Part shown: positions 55,298 to 63,955 of the stretch, piece after piece
Layout: every line of letters begins with the position of its first letter
Numbering within the stretch: position 1 is the stretch's first letter
Origin: Ohtaekwangia koreensis
GTDB lineage: Bacteria; Bacteroidota; Bacteroidia; Cytophagales; Cyclobacteriaceae
Reading direction: 5' to 3'
DNA length: 64,000 nucleotides
Assembly: GCF_900167975.1 (NCBI RefSeq)
Contig: NZ_FUZU01000002.1
Span: forward strand, 1,123,501-1,187,500
The notes under the pieces: model-generated
Seen by the model: the letters and a program-made list of their open reading frames with translations, nothing else
Told to the model about the DNA's origin: nothing
The model's database searches: none
Made by a program: the position numbers and the translations under genes

Positions 55298-56314
55298 ATG
55301 TTCGCATCCAAAAAAAGAGCTGTCCTTTTTAAAGGCAAAGATTATCCGGTAGAAGTTCAGGAATTTAAAAAGCCACGACTGGTAAAAGATCAAGTGCTGA
55401 TTCGCATGCATTATGCTGCGCTCAATCATCGCGATCTGTGGGTGATCAAAGAACAAGCACAGCATTTTCCGGATGGAATTGTATTGGGTTCGGATGGTTG
55501 TGGTGTAATTGAAGATGTAGGAGAGGATGCAGATCCAATGTTGGTAGGATTGGAAGTTGTGATCAATCCAAGTTTGGACTGGGGTGATAATCCGATCGTG
55601 CAAGGTGACAGGTTTAGAATTCTCGGTTTCCCGGATAACGGAACCTTCAGTGATTACCTGGCGATCTCGAAGAAATATATATTTGAAAAGCCGGAGCATC
55701 TCACCTTCGAAGAATCAGCTGCCGTACCGTTGTCTGGTCTTACTGCTTACCGCGCATTGTTCTCGAAAGCAAGATTGCGCTCTAAAGAAAAAGTATTGAT
55801 CACAGGGATAGGAGGAGGAGCAGCGTTGTGGGCATTGCAATTTGCTGTTGCCTATCAGGCGCGGGTATATGTAACGTCCGGTTCAGACGAAAAAATAGAA
55901 AAGGCAAAGAGGCTTGGAGCGCTTGGTGGTTTTAACTATAAAGATCCGGAGTGGGCAACCAAGGCACAGAAGGAAACCGGAGGCTTCGATATTATTATTG
56001 ACAGTGCAGGTGGTGATCAATTCAATAAACTCATTGAGCTTGCCTTGCCCGGTGGAAGAATTGTAAACTTCGGTCGCACGGCCGGCAACATTACCGAAGT
56101 AGCCACGCGATTGCTCTATTGGAAGCAACTTTCTGTTCTTGGTACAACCATGGGAACACGAGATGAATTCTTATCGATGCTGGATTTTATTGAAGGCAGG
56201 AAAATCAAACCTGTTATCGACCAGGTATATTCCATCGACCAGGTAAATGAAGCTTTCCAACGAATGGAAAACAGCGATCAGTTTGGCAAGATTGTATTAA
56301 AAATCGCCCGGTAA
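55298..56314 (+). CDS. Zinc-binding/MDR-type dehydrogenase (quinone-oxidoreductase-like)
   Basis: The ATG at 55298 gives 338 residues; the longer frame begins within the terminator stem. A GroES-like N domain (MHYAALNHRDLWVIKEQAQHFPDGIVLGSDGCGVIEDVG) is followed by a Rossmann part with VLITGIGGGAALWALQFAV and FDIIIDSAGGDQFNKL. The family reduces or oxidises alcohols, aldehydes or quinones using NAD(P)H. A structural zinc Cys set is not evident. It starts a run with two acetyltransferases and a flavin-binding protein. Confidence 0.86.
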   Translation: MFASKKRAVLFKGKDYPVEVQEFKKPRLVKDQVLIRMHYAALNHRDLWVIKEQAQHFPDGIVLGSDGCGVIEDVGEDADPMLVGLEVVINPSLDWGDNPIVQGDRFRILGFPDNGTFSDYLAISKKYIFEKPEHLTFEESAAVPLSGLTAYRALFSKARLRSKEKVLITGIGGGAALWALQFAVAYQARVYVTSGSDEKIEKAKRLGALGGFNYKDPEWATKAQKETGGFDIIIDSAGGDQFNKLIELALPGGRIVNFGRTAGNITEVATRLLYWKQLSVLGTTMGTRDEFLSMLDFIEGRKIKPVIDQVYSIDQVNEAFQRMENSDQFGKIVLKIAR

Positions 56315-56318
56315 TTTT

Positions 56319-56765
56319 ATGGATATCGTGAAACAGCAAACCATCGATGGGTTTATATTCAGCTCCGATCGTACACGTATAGATATACCGTATGTTCATA
56401 AGGTTGCTTCAACGCAACTATACTGGGCAAAAGGAATTCCGCTTGAGACAGTAGAACGATCTATCGAAAACTCGTTATGCTTTGGAGTATATATAGCGGA
56501 TCAGCAAATAGGTTTCGCTCGATTGGTGACAGATTATGCAACGTTTGGTTATCTGGCGGATGTTTTCATTGATGAACAGTATCGAGGAAAAGGCCTATCG
56601 AAACAACTGATGAAATTTATCTTTGACATAAAAGAGTTGCAGACCTTCAGACGTATGATATTGGTTACGCGCGATGCACACTCACTTTACGAGCGCTATG
56701 GGTTTACTCTACTAAAAACGCCCGAAACCTATATGGAATTGCATCGCCCGAATGTATATAGTTAG
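56319..56765 (+). CDS. GNAT-family N-acetyltransferase (4)
   Basis: The 148-residue protein has FGYLADVFIDEQYRGKGLSKQLMKFIFDI with the acetyl-CoA loop RGKGLSK, then LYERYGFTLLKTPETYMELHRP. It begins 4 bases after the dehydrogenase stop, and 21 bases precede the next acetyltransferase. Substrate unknown. Confidence 0.88.
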   Translation: MDIVKQQTIDGFIFSSDRTRIDIPYVHKVASTQLYWAKGIPLETVERSIENSLCFGVYIADQQIGFARLVTDYATFGYLADVFIDEQYRGKGLSKQLMKFIFDIKELQTFRRMILVTRDAHSLYERYGFTLLKTPETYMELHRPNVYS

Positions 56766-56786
56766 TTCAATTCAAACCCCATTACC

Positions 56787-57194
56787 ATGCTCTCCATTCA
56801 GTACCACGACAACCGTACTATTTCTGCTGGTCAGTTTATAGATGTGCTAAAGCGATCTACACTTGCCGAACGAAGACCCGTAGACGATTTAGATCGTATC
56901 AACCTTATGTTGAAGCACGGTAATATACTCATCACAGCCTGGGATGGCGACAAACTCATTGGTATTTCAAGAGCGCTCAGCGATTTCTCATTTTGTTGTT
57001 ATCTGTCCGATCTCGCAGTTGATGAAGCGTATCAGAAACAAGGTATAGGGAAAGAGTTAATAAAAAGAACGCATGATGTATCGGGTGCGAATACAACGCT
57101 CATCCTGTTGGCTGCTCCCAAGGCTGTAAATTACTATCCCAGAATTGGCATGGAGCGAAATACAGAATGCTTCATCATTCCCAGAGCACGCTGA
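56787..57194 (+). CDS. GNAT-family N-acetyltransferase (5)
   Basis: The 135-residue protein begins [23 protein letters not shown] and has [27 protein letters not shown] with the QKQGIGK loop, plus [14 protein letters not shown]. It is the fifth GNAT gene in 9 kb. It follows the fourth by 21 bases and precedes the flavin-binding protein by 25. Confidence 0.87.
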   Translation: MLSIQYHDNRTISAGQFIDVLKRSTLAERRPVDDLDRINLMLKHGNILITAWDGDKLIGISRALSDFSFCCYLSDLAVDEAYQKQGIGKELIKRTHDVSGANTTLILLAAPKAVNYYPRIGMERNTECFIIPRAR

Positions 57195-57219
57195 TCCTTA
57201 TCTATAAATATATACTTCC

Positions 57220-57861
57220 ATGGAAAAATTCTCTATCACTGATAAAACTGAAATCACACGTTTACCAAAGCGTGGCGTATACGATAAGGAAACTGTATAT
57301 AGCATCCTTGATGAGGCGATGTTCTGTACACTTGCCTATGTACGCGATGGACAGCCGTTTCAAATTCCAACAGGCTTTTGTAGAATAGACAATAAACTAT
57401 ATATACACGGTTCGGTGGGGAGTTTCTACATGCGCGAACTTGCAGAAAAGAAATTACCGGTATGCATCAGTGTAACGTTTATGGATGGATTGGTGCTGGC
57501 GCGCTCGGCATTTCATCATTCTGTAAATTATCGTTCAGTGGTTGTTTTTAGTGAGGCTACCAAGGTGGAAGATCAGGGCGAGCTATATACCGTGCTCGAA
57601 GTTTTTACCAACAAGCTGCAGCCGGGCCGTTGGGATGATGTACGTAAACCCGATGCAGGTGAGTGGAAGGCTACCATGGTATTATCATTTGATATACAGG
57701 AGGCATCTGCCAAGGTTCGAACAGGCGGACCGAAAGATGATGACGATGATTATAATCTGGATATATGGGCTGGTGTAGTGCCTCTAAAAATAGAACGAAA
57801 AGAACCTATACCAGATGACGTGCTGAAACCGGGAATAGCGTTCCCTGATTATCTGAAATGA
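57220..57861 (+). CDS. Pyridoxamine 5'-phosphate oxidase-like flavin-binding protein
   Basis: The 213-residue protein is a split-barrel FMN-binding protein: RGVYDKETVYSILDEAMFCTLAYV, then DGQPFQIPTGFCRIDNKLYIHGS, LARSAFHHSVNYRSVVVF and GEWKATMVLSFDI. It belongs to the broad nitroimidazole-resistance/PPOX-like group; substrate unknown. It closes the dehydrogenase-GNAT-GNAT run and is followed by a repeat core. Confidence 0.85.
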   Translation: MEKFSITDKTEITRLPKRGVYDKETVYSILDEAMFCTLAYVRDGQPFQIPTGFCRIDNKLYIHGSVGSFYMRELAEKKLPVCISVTFMDGLVLARSAFHHSVNYRSVVVFSEATKVEDQGELYTVLEVFTNKLQPGRWDDVRKPDAGEWKATMVLSFDIQEASAKVRTGGPKDDDDDYNLDIWAGVVPLKIERKEPIPDDVLKPGIAFPDYLK

Positions 57862-57928
57862 ACAATAAATATATATTCGTAAAACCCTCCGGAGTTTCCA
57901 GCGATATACATTTCATTCGTTAAAAAAG

Positions 57929-57957
57929 ATCTGCGCTTATCTGTGAAAGTCTGCGGG
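57929..57957. repeat. Single core copy of the TCTGCG repeat family
   Basis: ATCTGCGCTTATCTGTGAAA followed by GTCTGCGGG differs by a few bases from the core in the tandem array at 227-750. No partner arm lies within the 125-base gap, so this is a solo or decayed copy. Confidence 0.75.
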
Positions 57958-57986
57958 CAATAAAATACAAAACTGAAATATAGACT

Positions 57987-58376
57987 ATGAGAATAGATCA
58001 TCTCGCTATCTGGACACACGACCTTGAAAAAATGAGAGCTTTTTACGAAAAGTATTTCAACGTTACTGCCGGTGAGAAATACATCAATCCAAAAAAGAAC
58101 TTTGAATCTTATTTTTTAAATTTTGAGAACGACTGCCGGTTAGAGATCATGAAGATGCCCAATATTCCGGCAAATGAAAATGATGTTTACAAGCAATTCA
58201 CCGGACTCATTCACTTTGCTATATCTACCGGAAGCAAAGAACAAGTAGATACACTCACCGAACAACTCCGCGCAGATGGTTATGAAATAGTGGGTGAACC
58301 GCGCACAACAGGAGATGGTTATTATGAAAGCGTAGTGCTGGATCCCGAAGGAAATCGCATTGAGATAACTGAGTAG
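57987..58376 (+). CDS. VOC/glyoxalase-family protein
   Basis: The 129-residue protein has the paired beta-alpha-beta-beta-beta modules of the VOC superfamily: MRIDHLAIWTHDLEKMRAFYEKYF at the start, FTGLIHFAISTGSKEQVDTL, and YYESVVLDPEGNRIEITE ending with the Glu metal ligand. Members include glyoxalase I and fosfomycin-resistance enzymes; the reaction here is unknown. It has 122 bases before the Dabb gene. Confidence 0.86.
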   Translation: MRIDHLAIWTHDLEKMRAFYEKYFNVTAGEKYINPKKNFESYFLNFENDCRLEIMKMPNIPANENDVYKQFTGLIHFAISTGSKEQVDTLTEQLRADGYEIVGEPRTTGDGYYESVVLDPEGNRIEITE

Positions 58377-58498
58377 AAAATCAATACGCTGCTTTAAAGG
58401 CCTGTGGTACACCGCTGATCACAGATCGTTCAACGCATAGTTAATTTTTTGTATTTTCAACCCGTAAAATTGGATTTCAAATCTTACAGTATCAGCGT

Positions 58499-58906
58499 AT
58501 GTCCCAAACCCGCAGAACATTCATCGCCAGCGCAGCTGTATTAACAGCCGGTGTGGCTTCAGGTATGTCATTAACATCTATGGAAACAAAAAGCAAAAAA
58601 CAACTCGCACACCACGTATTCTTCTGGTTGAAGAACCGTGACTCCAAGGAAGATCTGAATAAGCTTCTGGAAGGTCTTAACACGCTAAGGAAAATTGAAA
58701 CCGTACGCAGTATATATATAGGCGTACCGGCCAGCACAGAAAAGCGCGATGTAGTCGATAACAGCTATAGTGCTTCTGAACTAATTTTCTTTGACGATGT
58801 AGCTGGTCAGGATGTTTACCAAGTGCATCCTATCCACAAAAAGTTTGTAGAGAACTATTCGCATTTGTGGGAGAAGGTTATTGTATACGACGCTATAGAT
58901 GTATAG
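58499..58906 (+). CDS. Exported Dabb-domain protein with twin-arginine signal
   Basis: The 135-residue protein starts SQTRRTFIASAAVLTAGVAS, a twin-arginine-type signal peptide. It is followed by a Dabb (stress-responsive alpha/beta barrel) domain with LAHHVFFWLKNRDSKEDLNKL, RDVVDNSYSASELIFFDDVAGQ and VHPIHKKFVENYSHLW. Dabb proteins are small, often stress-linked, of unknown reaction. The Tat signal implies export of a folded or cofactor-bound protein. Confidence 0.85.
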   Translation: MSQTRRTFIASAAVLTAGVASGMSLTSMETKSKKQLAHHVFFWLKNRDSKEDLNKLLEGLNTLRKIETVRSIYIGVPASTEKRDVVDNSYSASELIFFDDVAGQDVYQVHPIHKKFVENYSHLWEKVIVYDAIDV

Positions 58907-58921
58907 TCAGTCACTGGCTTC

Positions 58922-58961
58922 AGGTTTCAGGATGTTGATCTATACTAGCATCCTGAAACCT
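58922..58961. terminator. Hairpin between the convergent Dabb and thioredoxin-like genes
   Basis: AGGTTTCAGGATG (58922-58934) and CATCCTGAAACCT (58949-58961) form a perfect 13-bp stem with a 14-base loop. It lies between two convergent stop codons and lacks a T run on either side, so it may end both messages only weakly. Confidence 0.7.
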
Positions 58962-58975
58962 CAGCCGGTACTTTA

Positions 58976-59545
58976 TTATTTCTTTCTGATAGTACATCCC
59001 ACAGGGCGTACTTCCGTTGTTTGAATGCCTTGATTGGCCAGCATAATATCAATTGCATCCTTCAGGTGATGGTGACGAACGTCTGCTTCCACCTGGGCAT
59101 TGTCGTCAATCGCACCCTTATAGACTACCGAAAATTTTCCACCTTCATTCTTCAGTAAATATACTGCAGGACTTTTCGTGGCGCCCAGTGCAGTCATTAA
59201 GGTTTGATCTTTATCGGCTAGGTATGGCAAGGTAATGCCTGCCTGCTGTGCTTTCCGGGTCATGGCATCTGTAGATTCATTGGCATCAACATGTGAATTC
59301 ACCAACAGCACAGGGACCTTGTCCGCATAGTCACGTGATAATTTATTGATACGCGCACGATAATATTCATCATACGGACAAGCGTTGCTGGTAAAGATGA
59401 TTACAATACCGGAGCACGAAGGATATGTACCCAATGACACTGTATTTCCATTCAATACATTTACCAATTTAAAATCCTGGACAGGCTGTGCTTTTGCAAT
59501 AAAACAGGCAACCAGTATGAACCATAGTCCGATGAGTTTTCTCAT
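58976..59545 (-). CDS. Exported thioredoxin-fold (redoxin-like) protein
   Basis: The 189-residue protein has a signal peptide (MRKLIGLWFILVACFIAKAQ) and a thioredoxin-type fold: VVIIFTSNACPYDEYYRARI, where the motif is CPYD rather than CxxC, then VLLVNSHVDANESTDAM and a later YLADKDQTLM and LLKNEGGKFSVVYKGAIDDN. The peroxiredoxin-like form with a single Cys could act as a periplasmic peroxidase or thiol protein. Its start overlaps the phosphopantetheinyl transferase by 4 bases. Confidence 0.82.
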   Translation of the reverse strand: MRKLIGLWFILVACFIAKAQPVQDFKLVNVLNGNTVSLGTYPSCSGIVIIFTSNACPYDEYYRARINKLSRDYADKVPVLLVNSHVDANESTDAMTRKAQQAGITLPYLADKDQTLMTALGATKSPAVYLLKNEGGKFSVVYKGAIDDNAQVEADVRHHHLKDAIDIMLANQGIQTTEVRPVGCTIRKK

Positions 59546-60177
59546 GACGCGTTACGTTTAGTATATACCACTACAAAGTTTGGATAAACCTTGTAGTATA
59601 AAGGTATTATCGTTTCTACATCTTTGACAATAATGCTGCCAAGAATGTTACCCTCAGATTCCCGTGAAAAAGGGCTTATAATCAGGTTTTCTGCCAAGGT
59701 AAGATCTTTTTTGCCGTATACTTTTATCAAGGCTTCCTTTGCACACCAGTAGATGCAGAGCTTCGTAATATCCCTGCCGGCATCTTTCAACTCATCGTGT
59801 CGAAATACCCGTGGGGCTATACGCAGAAGTTTTTCTTTAGGCTGTTCGAGGTCTATACCGGTTGGAGGTTCGCGATCTACAAGCGCAGTTACATACGGAT
59901 ACGAATGACTTAGCGAAAGCTGGTAGTCATAGGCCTTTGGAAAAGGTTTCCCAAATTCATCTTTCACAATACCTTTAAAGGTTAGCCCGAGTTGCTCAAG
60001 TATAGCCTTTACAACGACACGGCCTGCGAGCCACTCCATTCGTTTTTTAGGATTATGCACAGAGGCTGGTATGGGATCAACCGTTCCGATCATCTTCTGC
60101 AGTTCATCTTCATCCTCTTCAATTTTCCATAACGCCCTGCCGCGGTCTTTGGTAATCTCTATTTCTTCTAATGCCAT
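59542..60177 (-). CDS. 4'-phosphopantetheinyl transferase
   Basis: The 211-residue protein has the PPTase motifs TGIDLEQPKEKLLRIAPRVF (Asp and Glu of the metal site) and YWCAKEALIKVYGKKDL (WxxKEAxxK type), with an Sfp-like start (KKRMEWLAGRVVVKAILEQLG). It transfers the phosphopantetheine arm from CoA to a carrier protein. It may serve fatty-acid synthesis or a polyketide/peptide pathway; no synthase is in the window. The downstream gene overlaps its stop by 4 bases, so they are one unit. Confidence 0.88.
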   Translation of the reverse strand: MALEEIEITKDRGRALWKIEEDEDELQKMIGTVDPIPASVHNPKKRMEWLAGRVVVKAILEQLGLTFKGIVKDEFGKPFPKAYDYQLSLSHSYPYVTALVDREPPTGIDLEQPKEKLLRIAPRVFRHDELKDAGRDITKLCIYWCAKEALIKVYGKKDLTLAENLIISPFSRESEGNILGSIIVKDVETIIPLYYKVYPNFVVVYTKRNAS

Positions 60178-60273
60178 TCAGGTATACCTTCTTTACAGTT
60201 CGGTGTTTTCGGATTTAAGCATTTTATTTTAAAAACATCCCTGAAAGTTAGAACTTTGCCGTTTAATTCAAGG

Positions 60274-61182
60274 ATGTCGAAGATAGAAGTAATAAAACGT
60301 CATACACTCCGGGGGCATAACGACTGTGTCTATACCTTAGCACGTTCGGGCAACGACAATCTTTTTTTCTCGGGAGCAGGTGATGGCATGGTGGTGGCAT
60401 GGAATTTAAGCGATCCTGAAAACGGTGAGCTGATTGCTAAACTTCCCAACTCAGTATATGCTTTACATCATCATGCCCCAAGTAACTTCCTGTTGGCAGG
60501 TCATAACTATGAAGGCATTCATGTACTGGACTGGAAGAATAAAACAGAAGCAGCATCGTTACAATTAACCAAGGCATCGATCTTTGATATACAGTCAAAC
60601 CACGATGACGTGTTTGTGGCAACGGGTGACGGCACTGTAATAAAAATAGCGCTGTCGTCCATGAGTATATTGACAAAAGATCAGTCCTCTGAAAAAAGTG
60701 CGCGCACCATCGCGATCCATCCCACCAATGGAGACATCGTAGTGGGCTATAGCGATCACTATATCCGGGTATTTGATACTAACCTGCAATTGAAGCACGC
60801 CTGGCAGGCGCACGCTAACTCTATATTTACCATTCGCTATACTCCGGATGGACATTTTTTGATGAGTGGCTCACGCGATGCAAGGTTAAAAGTTTGGGAT
60901 GTTAACAACCAGTATATCCAGGCAGCCGAAGTGGTAGCGCACCTATATGCGATAAATCACATCGATTTTAGCCCGGATAACAAACATTTCGTAACTTGTA
61001 GCATGGATAAGTCCTTAAAAGTGTGGAAGTTGGATGAGCTCAGGCTGCTCAAGGTCATAGACCGGGCGCGGCATGCAGGACATGGAACTTCCGTGAATAA
61101 AGTTTTATGGACCAACTATGAGAATCAACTGGTAAGTGCCAGTGATGATCGCACTATTTCCGTCTGGAATATCATTTTTTAA
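60274..61182 (+). CDS. WD40-repeat protein
   Basis: From the ATG at 60274 the protein has 302 residues, with about seven WD40 blades recognisable by the ends VAWNL, HVLDW, KVWDV, KVWKL and VWNI, and GH or H dipeptides at the starts of blades (RGHND, AHANSIFTI, HAGHGTSVNK). WD40 propellers are protein scaffolds; no enzymatic domain is fused. It ends 14 bases before the DivIVA-like gene, so the two may be co-transcribed. Confidence 0.86.
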   Translation: MSKIEVIKRHTLRGHNDCVYTLARSGNDNLFFSGAGDGMVVAWNLSDPENGELIAKLPNSVYALHHHAPSNFLLAGHNYEGIHVLDWKNKTEAASLQLTKASIFDIQSNHDDVFVATGDGTVIKIALSSMSILTKDQSSEKSARTIAIHPTNGDIVVGYSDHYIRVFDTNLQLKHAWQAHANSIFTIRYTPDGHFLMSGSRDARLKVWDVNNQYIQAAEVVAHLYAINHIDFSPDNKHFVTCSMDKSLKVWKLDELRLLKVIDRARHAGHGTSVNKVLWTNYENQLVSASDDRTISVWNIIF

Positions 61183-61196
61183 ACTTTTTAGTAATT

Positions 61197-62045
61197 ATGA
61201 GAGTAACACCACTAGACATTCGCCAGAAGACGTTCGAGAAGAACTTCCGCGGCTATCAGACAGATGAAGTTAATGCTTTTTTGCTCACGCTGTCGCAGGA
61301 ATGGGAACGCACCATGGATGAGAACAAGGAGCTTCGTATAAAATTAGAAGCTACTGAACGTGAAGTGACTAAGCTTCGCGAAGTTGAAAGTTCTCTTTAC
61401 AAAACTTTAAAGACAGCAGAAGATACCGGTGCTAATGTTATTGAGCAGGCACGTTATGCGGCAGACTTGCATTTGAAAGAATCGCAGATGAAAGCAGATG
61501 CTATACTGCATGAGGCTAAAACAAAAGCGAGAGATACTATAGAAGAATCTGATCAGCGCGCGAAAGAAATTGTAGAGCAAATGGAAGACCGCCTCAAAAT
61601 GATGGTGGAGAACTACAAGAAGCTTGAGACAAACCGTGAAGATTTGTTGGCGGACCTGAAGCGTCTTGCCAATGATACTATAGATCGCGTAGAGCGCGCC
61701 AGAGTATATACAAAAGATTTCAATCCTGATCAGCATCTTGCTATGGCAAAACGTGAAGCCAAGAAGATTGCTTTTCCAAATCAATACCGCGCGGAAGAAA
61801 GACCTGAGCCCAAGCCAGCAGTAGCTGCTATTCAGGAAGAACCTGTTGCGCCAAAAGAACCCGTTGCTTACAAAGAGCCGGTAGCATATAAAGAACCCGT
61901 CATCCAAAAAGAAACTCCAAAAGAAGCAGCTAAAGAAACTCCTGTTGAACCTCCGCCTCCAGTATTTGAAGAGGTAATGATATCTGCACCTGCTCCCGTT
62001 CCGGCAAAAAAAGTAATGAAATCCTTCTTTGACGAAATTGCATGA
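61197..62045 (+). CDS. DivIVA-domain protein with coiled coil and repeat tail
   Basis: The 282-residue protein begins VTPLDIRQKTFEKNFRGYQTDEVNAFLLTL, the membrane-binding DivIVA/Wag31-type motif. It continues as a coiled coil to about residue 185 and has a Pro/Glu-rich tail with four hexapeptide-like units (PVAPKE, PVAYKE, PVAYKE, PVIQKE), then ends KSFFDEIA. DivIVA proteins mark curved membranes and organise division or cell poles. Its last codons overlap folB by 4 bases (ATGA). Confidence 0.85.
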   Translation: MRVTPLDIRQKTFEKNFRGYQTDEVNAFLLTLSQEWERTMDENKELRIKLEATEREVTKLREVESSLYKTLKTAEDTGANVIEQARYAADLHLKESQMKADAILHEAKTKARDTIEESDQRAKEIVEQMEDRLKMMVENYKKLETNREDLLADLKRLANDTIDRVERARVYTKDFNPDQHLAMAKREAKKIAFPNQYRAEERPEPKPAVAAIQEEPVAPKEPVAYKEPVAYKEPVIQKETPKEAAKETPVEPPPPVFEEVMISAPAPVPAKKVMKSFFDEIA

Positions 62046-62401
62046 GCGGACGTGTAGCGCTCGAAGGTCTTGAGTTTCATGCCTACCATGGTGTATATCC
62101 TCATGAACGTGAATCGGGCAATTGGTTTGAAGTAGATATAGCGGTAGATACAGATTTTGCAACGGCTGCCGAGCATGATGATCTGCTCGGCACCGTTAAT
62201 TATGAAACGCTTTTCCGCATTGTAAAAGAAGAGATGGGTAAACCCTCGAAGCTCCTTGAAACAGTTGCCGGAAAAATCGCAGACGATGTTTTGAAAGCAC
62301 TACCTGCAGCCAAAGCAGTAGAACTAAAAATCTCAAAACTCAATCCTCCTATCGGAGGCAAATGCAGACGCGCTTCGGTCAGTTTGACGTTGAGACGATA
62401 G
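62042..62401 (+). CDS. folB: Dihydroneopterin aldolase
   Basis: The 119-residue protein has the FolB signature FHAYHGVYPHERESGNWF, VDIAVDTD and the later LNPPIGGKC, with SKLLETVAGKIADDVL in the helix. It cleaves dihydroneopterin in folate synthesis. It overlaps the DivIVA gene by 4 bases; no other folate gene is next to it. Confidence 0.9.
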   Translation: MSGRVALEGLEFHAYHGVYPHERESGNWFEVDIAVDTDFATAAEHDDLLGTVNYETLFRIVKEEMGKPSKLLETVAGKIADDVLKALPAAKAVELKISKLNPPIGGKCRRASVSLTLRR

Positions 62402-62459
62402 TATATATCTGAGAGATCATAATTTTTCCTGCGGATTTCATGTCTAAAATGCATTTAAG

Positions 62460-62738
62460 AATCTGCGTCAATCTGTGAAATCTGCGGATAAAAATGCATT
62501 GAATTTTATAGCCTCCTTATCAGGAATTATGATCGCCATATTCATGATATACTATTCTTTTGATCCGGAATTTTTCCTGCAGAACTCGCAGAGTGACGCA
62601 GATAATGCAAAATGCAGTCTAACATAAGAATCAACAAAAAATAAAGTCTGCGTTAATCTGTGAAATCTGCGGGATAAAAATGCATTGAATTTTTGTAGCC
62701 TCCGTATTCATGATATATTGTTTTTCTGATCCAGAATA
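62460..62738. repeat. Cluster of two direct copies of the TCTGCG repeat with shared flanks
   Basis: A right-arm core with the same following sequence (ATAAAAATGCATTGAATTTT, then TAGCCTCC) occurs at 62460-62515 and again at 62646-62703, about 185 bases later. In both places similar sequence ending ATTCATGATATA follows after a gap, so the second copy reaches the last codons of the hypothetical gene at 62708. Between them lies a left-arm core (CAGAACTCGCAGAGTGACGC). The 306-base gap 62402-62707 holds nothing else. Confidence 0.8.
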
Positions 62739-63307
62739 GCACTGATAATATTGTAGAGGATTTCGGAGTGCCACTCATTATAGTCTATCCAGATATGAAA
62801 TTCAGGCTTGTCTCGTTTCGATAGAACAAAGAATCGCCTATAGGATTTGAAGTCCACTTCCTGCCATGTAAAACGTAAGCCGGTTCCGGATACAATAATG
62901 CCATCCTGCGTTAGCTTCAGTTTACCTAGTACTAAATCTTTCTTTTGTTCAAAGAACTCTTCCTCGTATCGATCCGCTATATCTTTTAGGAAGTACTCCC
63001 AAAGCAAGTCGGCAAGTTCTACATATATAGCACGATAATGTTTCCGAATGCCAAGGTAATTTTTAAAACGAATCGATAGTACTTTATTGTTTATGTCTTT
63101 GATTGATATACTATATCTATCGCCCAAATAAAAATGATAAAACCGAATAGGAGTAGTGTCAAACTTAATGTCAGCGATATCCTTCTTGTGTATAAGAGCA
63201 GGGGTACGGCTCTTTATATCGTTATTATCAAAAGCAATAGAATCAGGTGTTATAGTAAGTGTTCGTAATCTGTCTAATAACCCTGATTGAAGTAAGTATT
63301 GTTTCAA
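62708..63307 (-). CDS. Hypothetical protein, possibly PH-like domain
   Basis: The 199-residue protein alternates short strands and helices (TLTITPDSIAFDNNDIKS, IADIKFDTTPIRFYHFYLGDRYSI, LTQDGIIVSGTGLRFTWQEV). The two beta-rich halves look like a repeated PH-type or similar small beta domain, but I cannot name the family. No signal peptide or membrane helix. Its last codons (DQKNNIS) lie inside repeat-associated sequence, so the true end may have been altered by the repeat duplication. Same strand as the DUF488 gene, 30 bases away. Confidence 0.6.
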   Translation of the reverse strand: MKQYLLQSGLLDRLRTLTITPDSIAFDNNDIKSRTPALIHKKDIADIKFDTTPIRFYHFYLGDRYSISIKDINNKVLSIRFKNYLGIRKHYRAIYVELADLLWEYFLKDIADRYEEEFFEQKKDLVLGKLKLTQDGIIVSGTGLRFTWQEVDFKSYRRFFVLSKRDKPEFHIWIDYNEWHSEILYNIISAILDQKNNIS

Positions 63308-63337
63308 GCAACAGTTTTTTAAAAGTATAGATTAACA

Positions 63338-63955
63338 TCAAATCTGTCCCGGAGCATACGCTATATCTTTGTTCAGCAGCCGGTATGCTGCTTTGAGTCG
63401 TGCTTCGCGATTGACAACGCTAGTAAATATATCTTGTTGCGGGAGTTTCTTTTCATATTTTTTCAAAAGTTCTTCCTCAAGCGCTGCGTTGGTCTTTAGT
63501 GTTTTATCTTTCAGAATGTGATTGATATCAAATCCTTGTTCTGTTAAAGCTGTAGATATCATGCCAAACCTATGACAGTCGAGCGGATCGCTTTCCGCGC
63601 ACATTAATGCTATAGTATATCCCTTTGCAACACCTTGCTTCAAGCGGTCAACGCCATTTTTGAAATGCGTGGCGTTTCTTACCTTCTCAAAATCAAGTTG
63701 TCCGGCTTCATCCAGTAATTCGGGAGAGGTTTGTCGTGCACCGAACTCTTTATCGAAATGGAGATACTGAATGCTGTTCTCTTTCAGGAAGGAAGCGAGC
63801 GCTTTTTTGTTATACTGCGGATTATACCGACTGGCCGCCATGCTCCTGACATCCACCAGGCAATCTATTGAGTATAATTGAAGAAGCTCCAGGAAGTAGG
63901 CGCTTGTATGCGTGGAATGTCCTATAGTGTAAAGTATACTTTGTGAATTGCTCAT
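63338..63955 (-). CDS. DUF488-family protein
   Basis: The 205-residue protein begins SILYTIGHSTHTSAYFLELL and has DVRSMAASRYNPQYN and LMCAESDPLDCHR, the hallmark segments of the DUF488 family (small cytosolic proteins with a conserved Cys and a CHR triad). Biochemical function is not known. It may be in one unit with the hypothetical gene that follows it by 30 bases. Upstream (63956-64000) the window ends. Confidence 0.88.
   Translation of the reverse strand: MSNSQSILYTIGHSTHTSAYFLELLQLYSIDCLVDVRSMAASRYNPQYNKKALASFLKENSIQYLHFDKEFGARQTSPELLDEAGQLDFEKVRNATHFKNGVDRLKQGVAKGYTIALMCAESDPLDCHRFGMISTALTEQGFDINHILKDKTLKTNAALEEELLKKYEKKLPQQDIFTSVVNREARLKAAYRLLNKDIAYAPGQI

Noticed and set aside
61407-62162. 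251-codon minus-strand frame opposite the DivIVA and folB genes
   Set aside because: Its composition (Phe, Cys, Arg rich) is typical of an antisense shadow of an Ala/Glu-rich coding gene.
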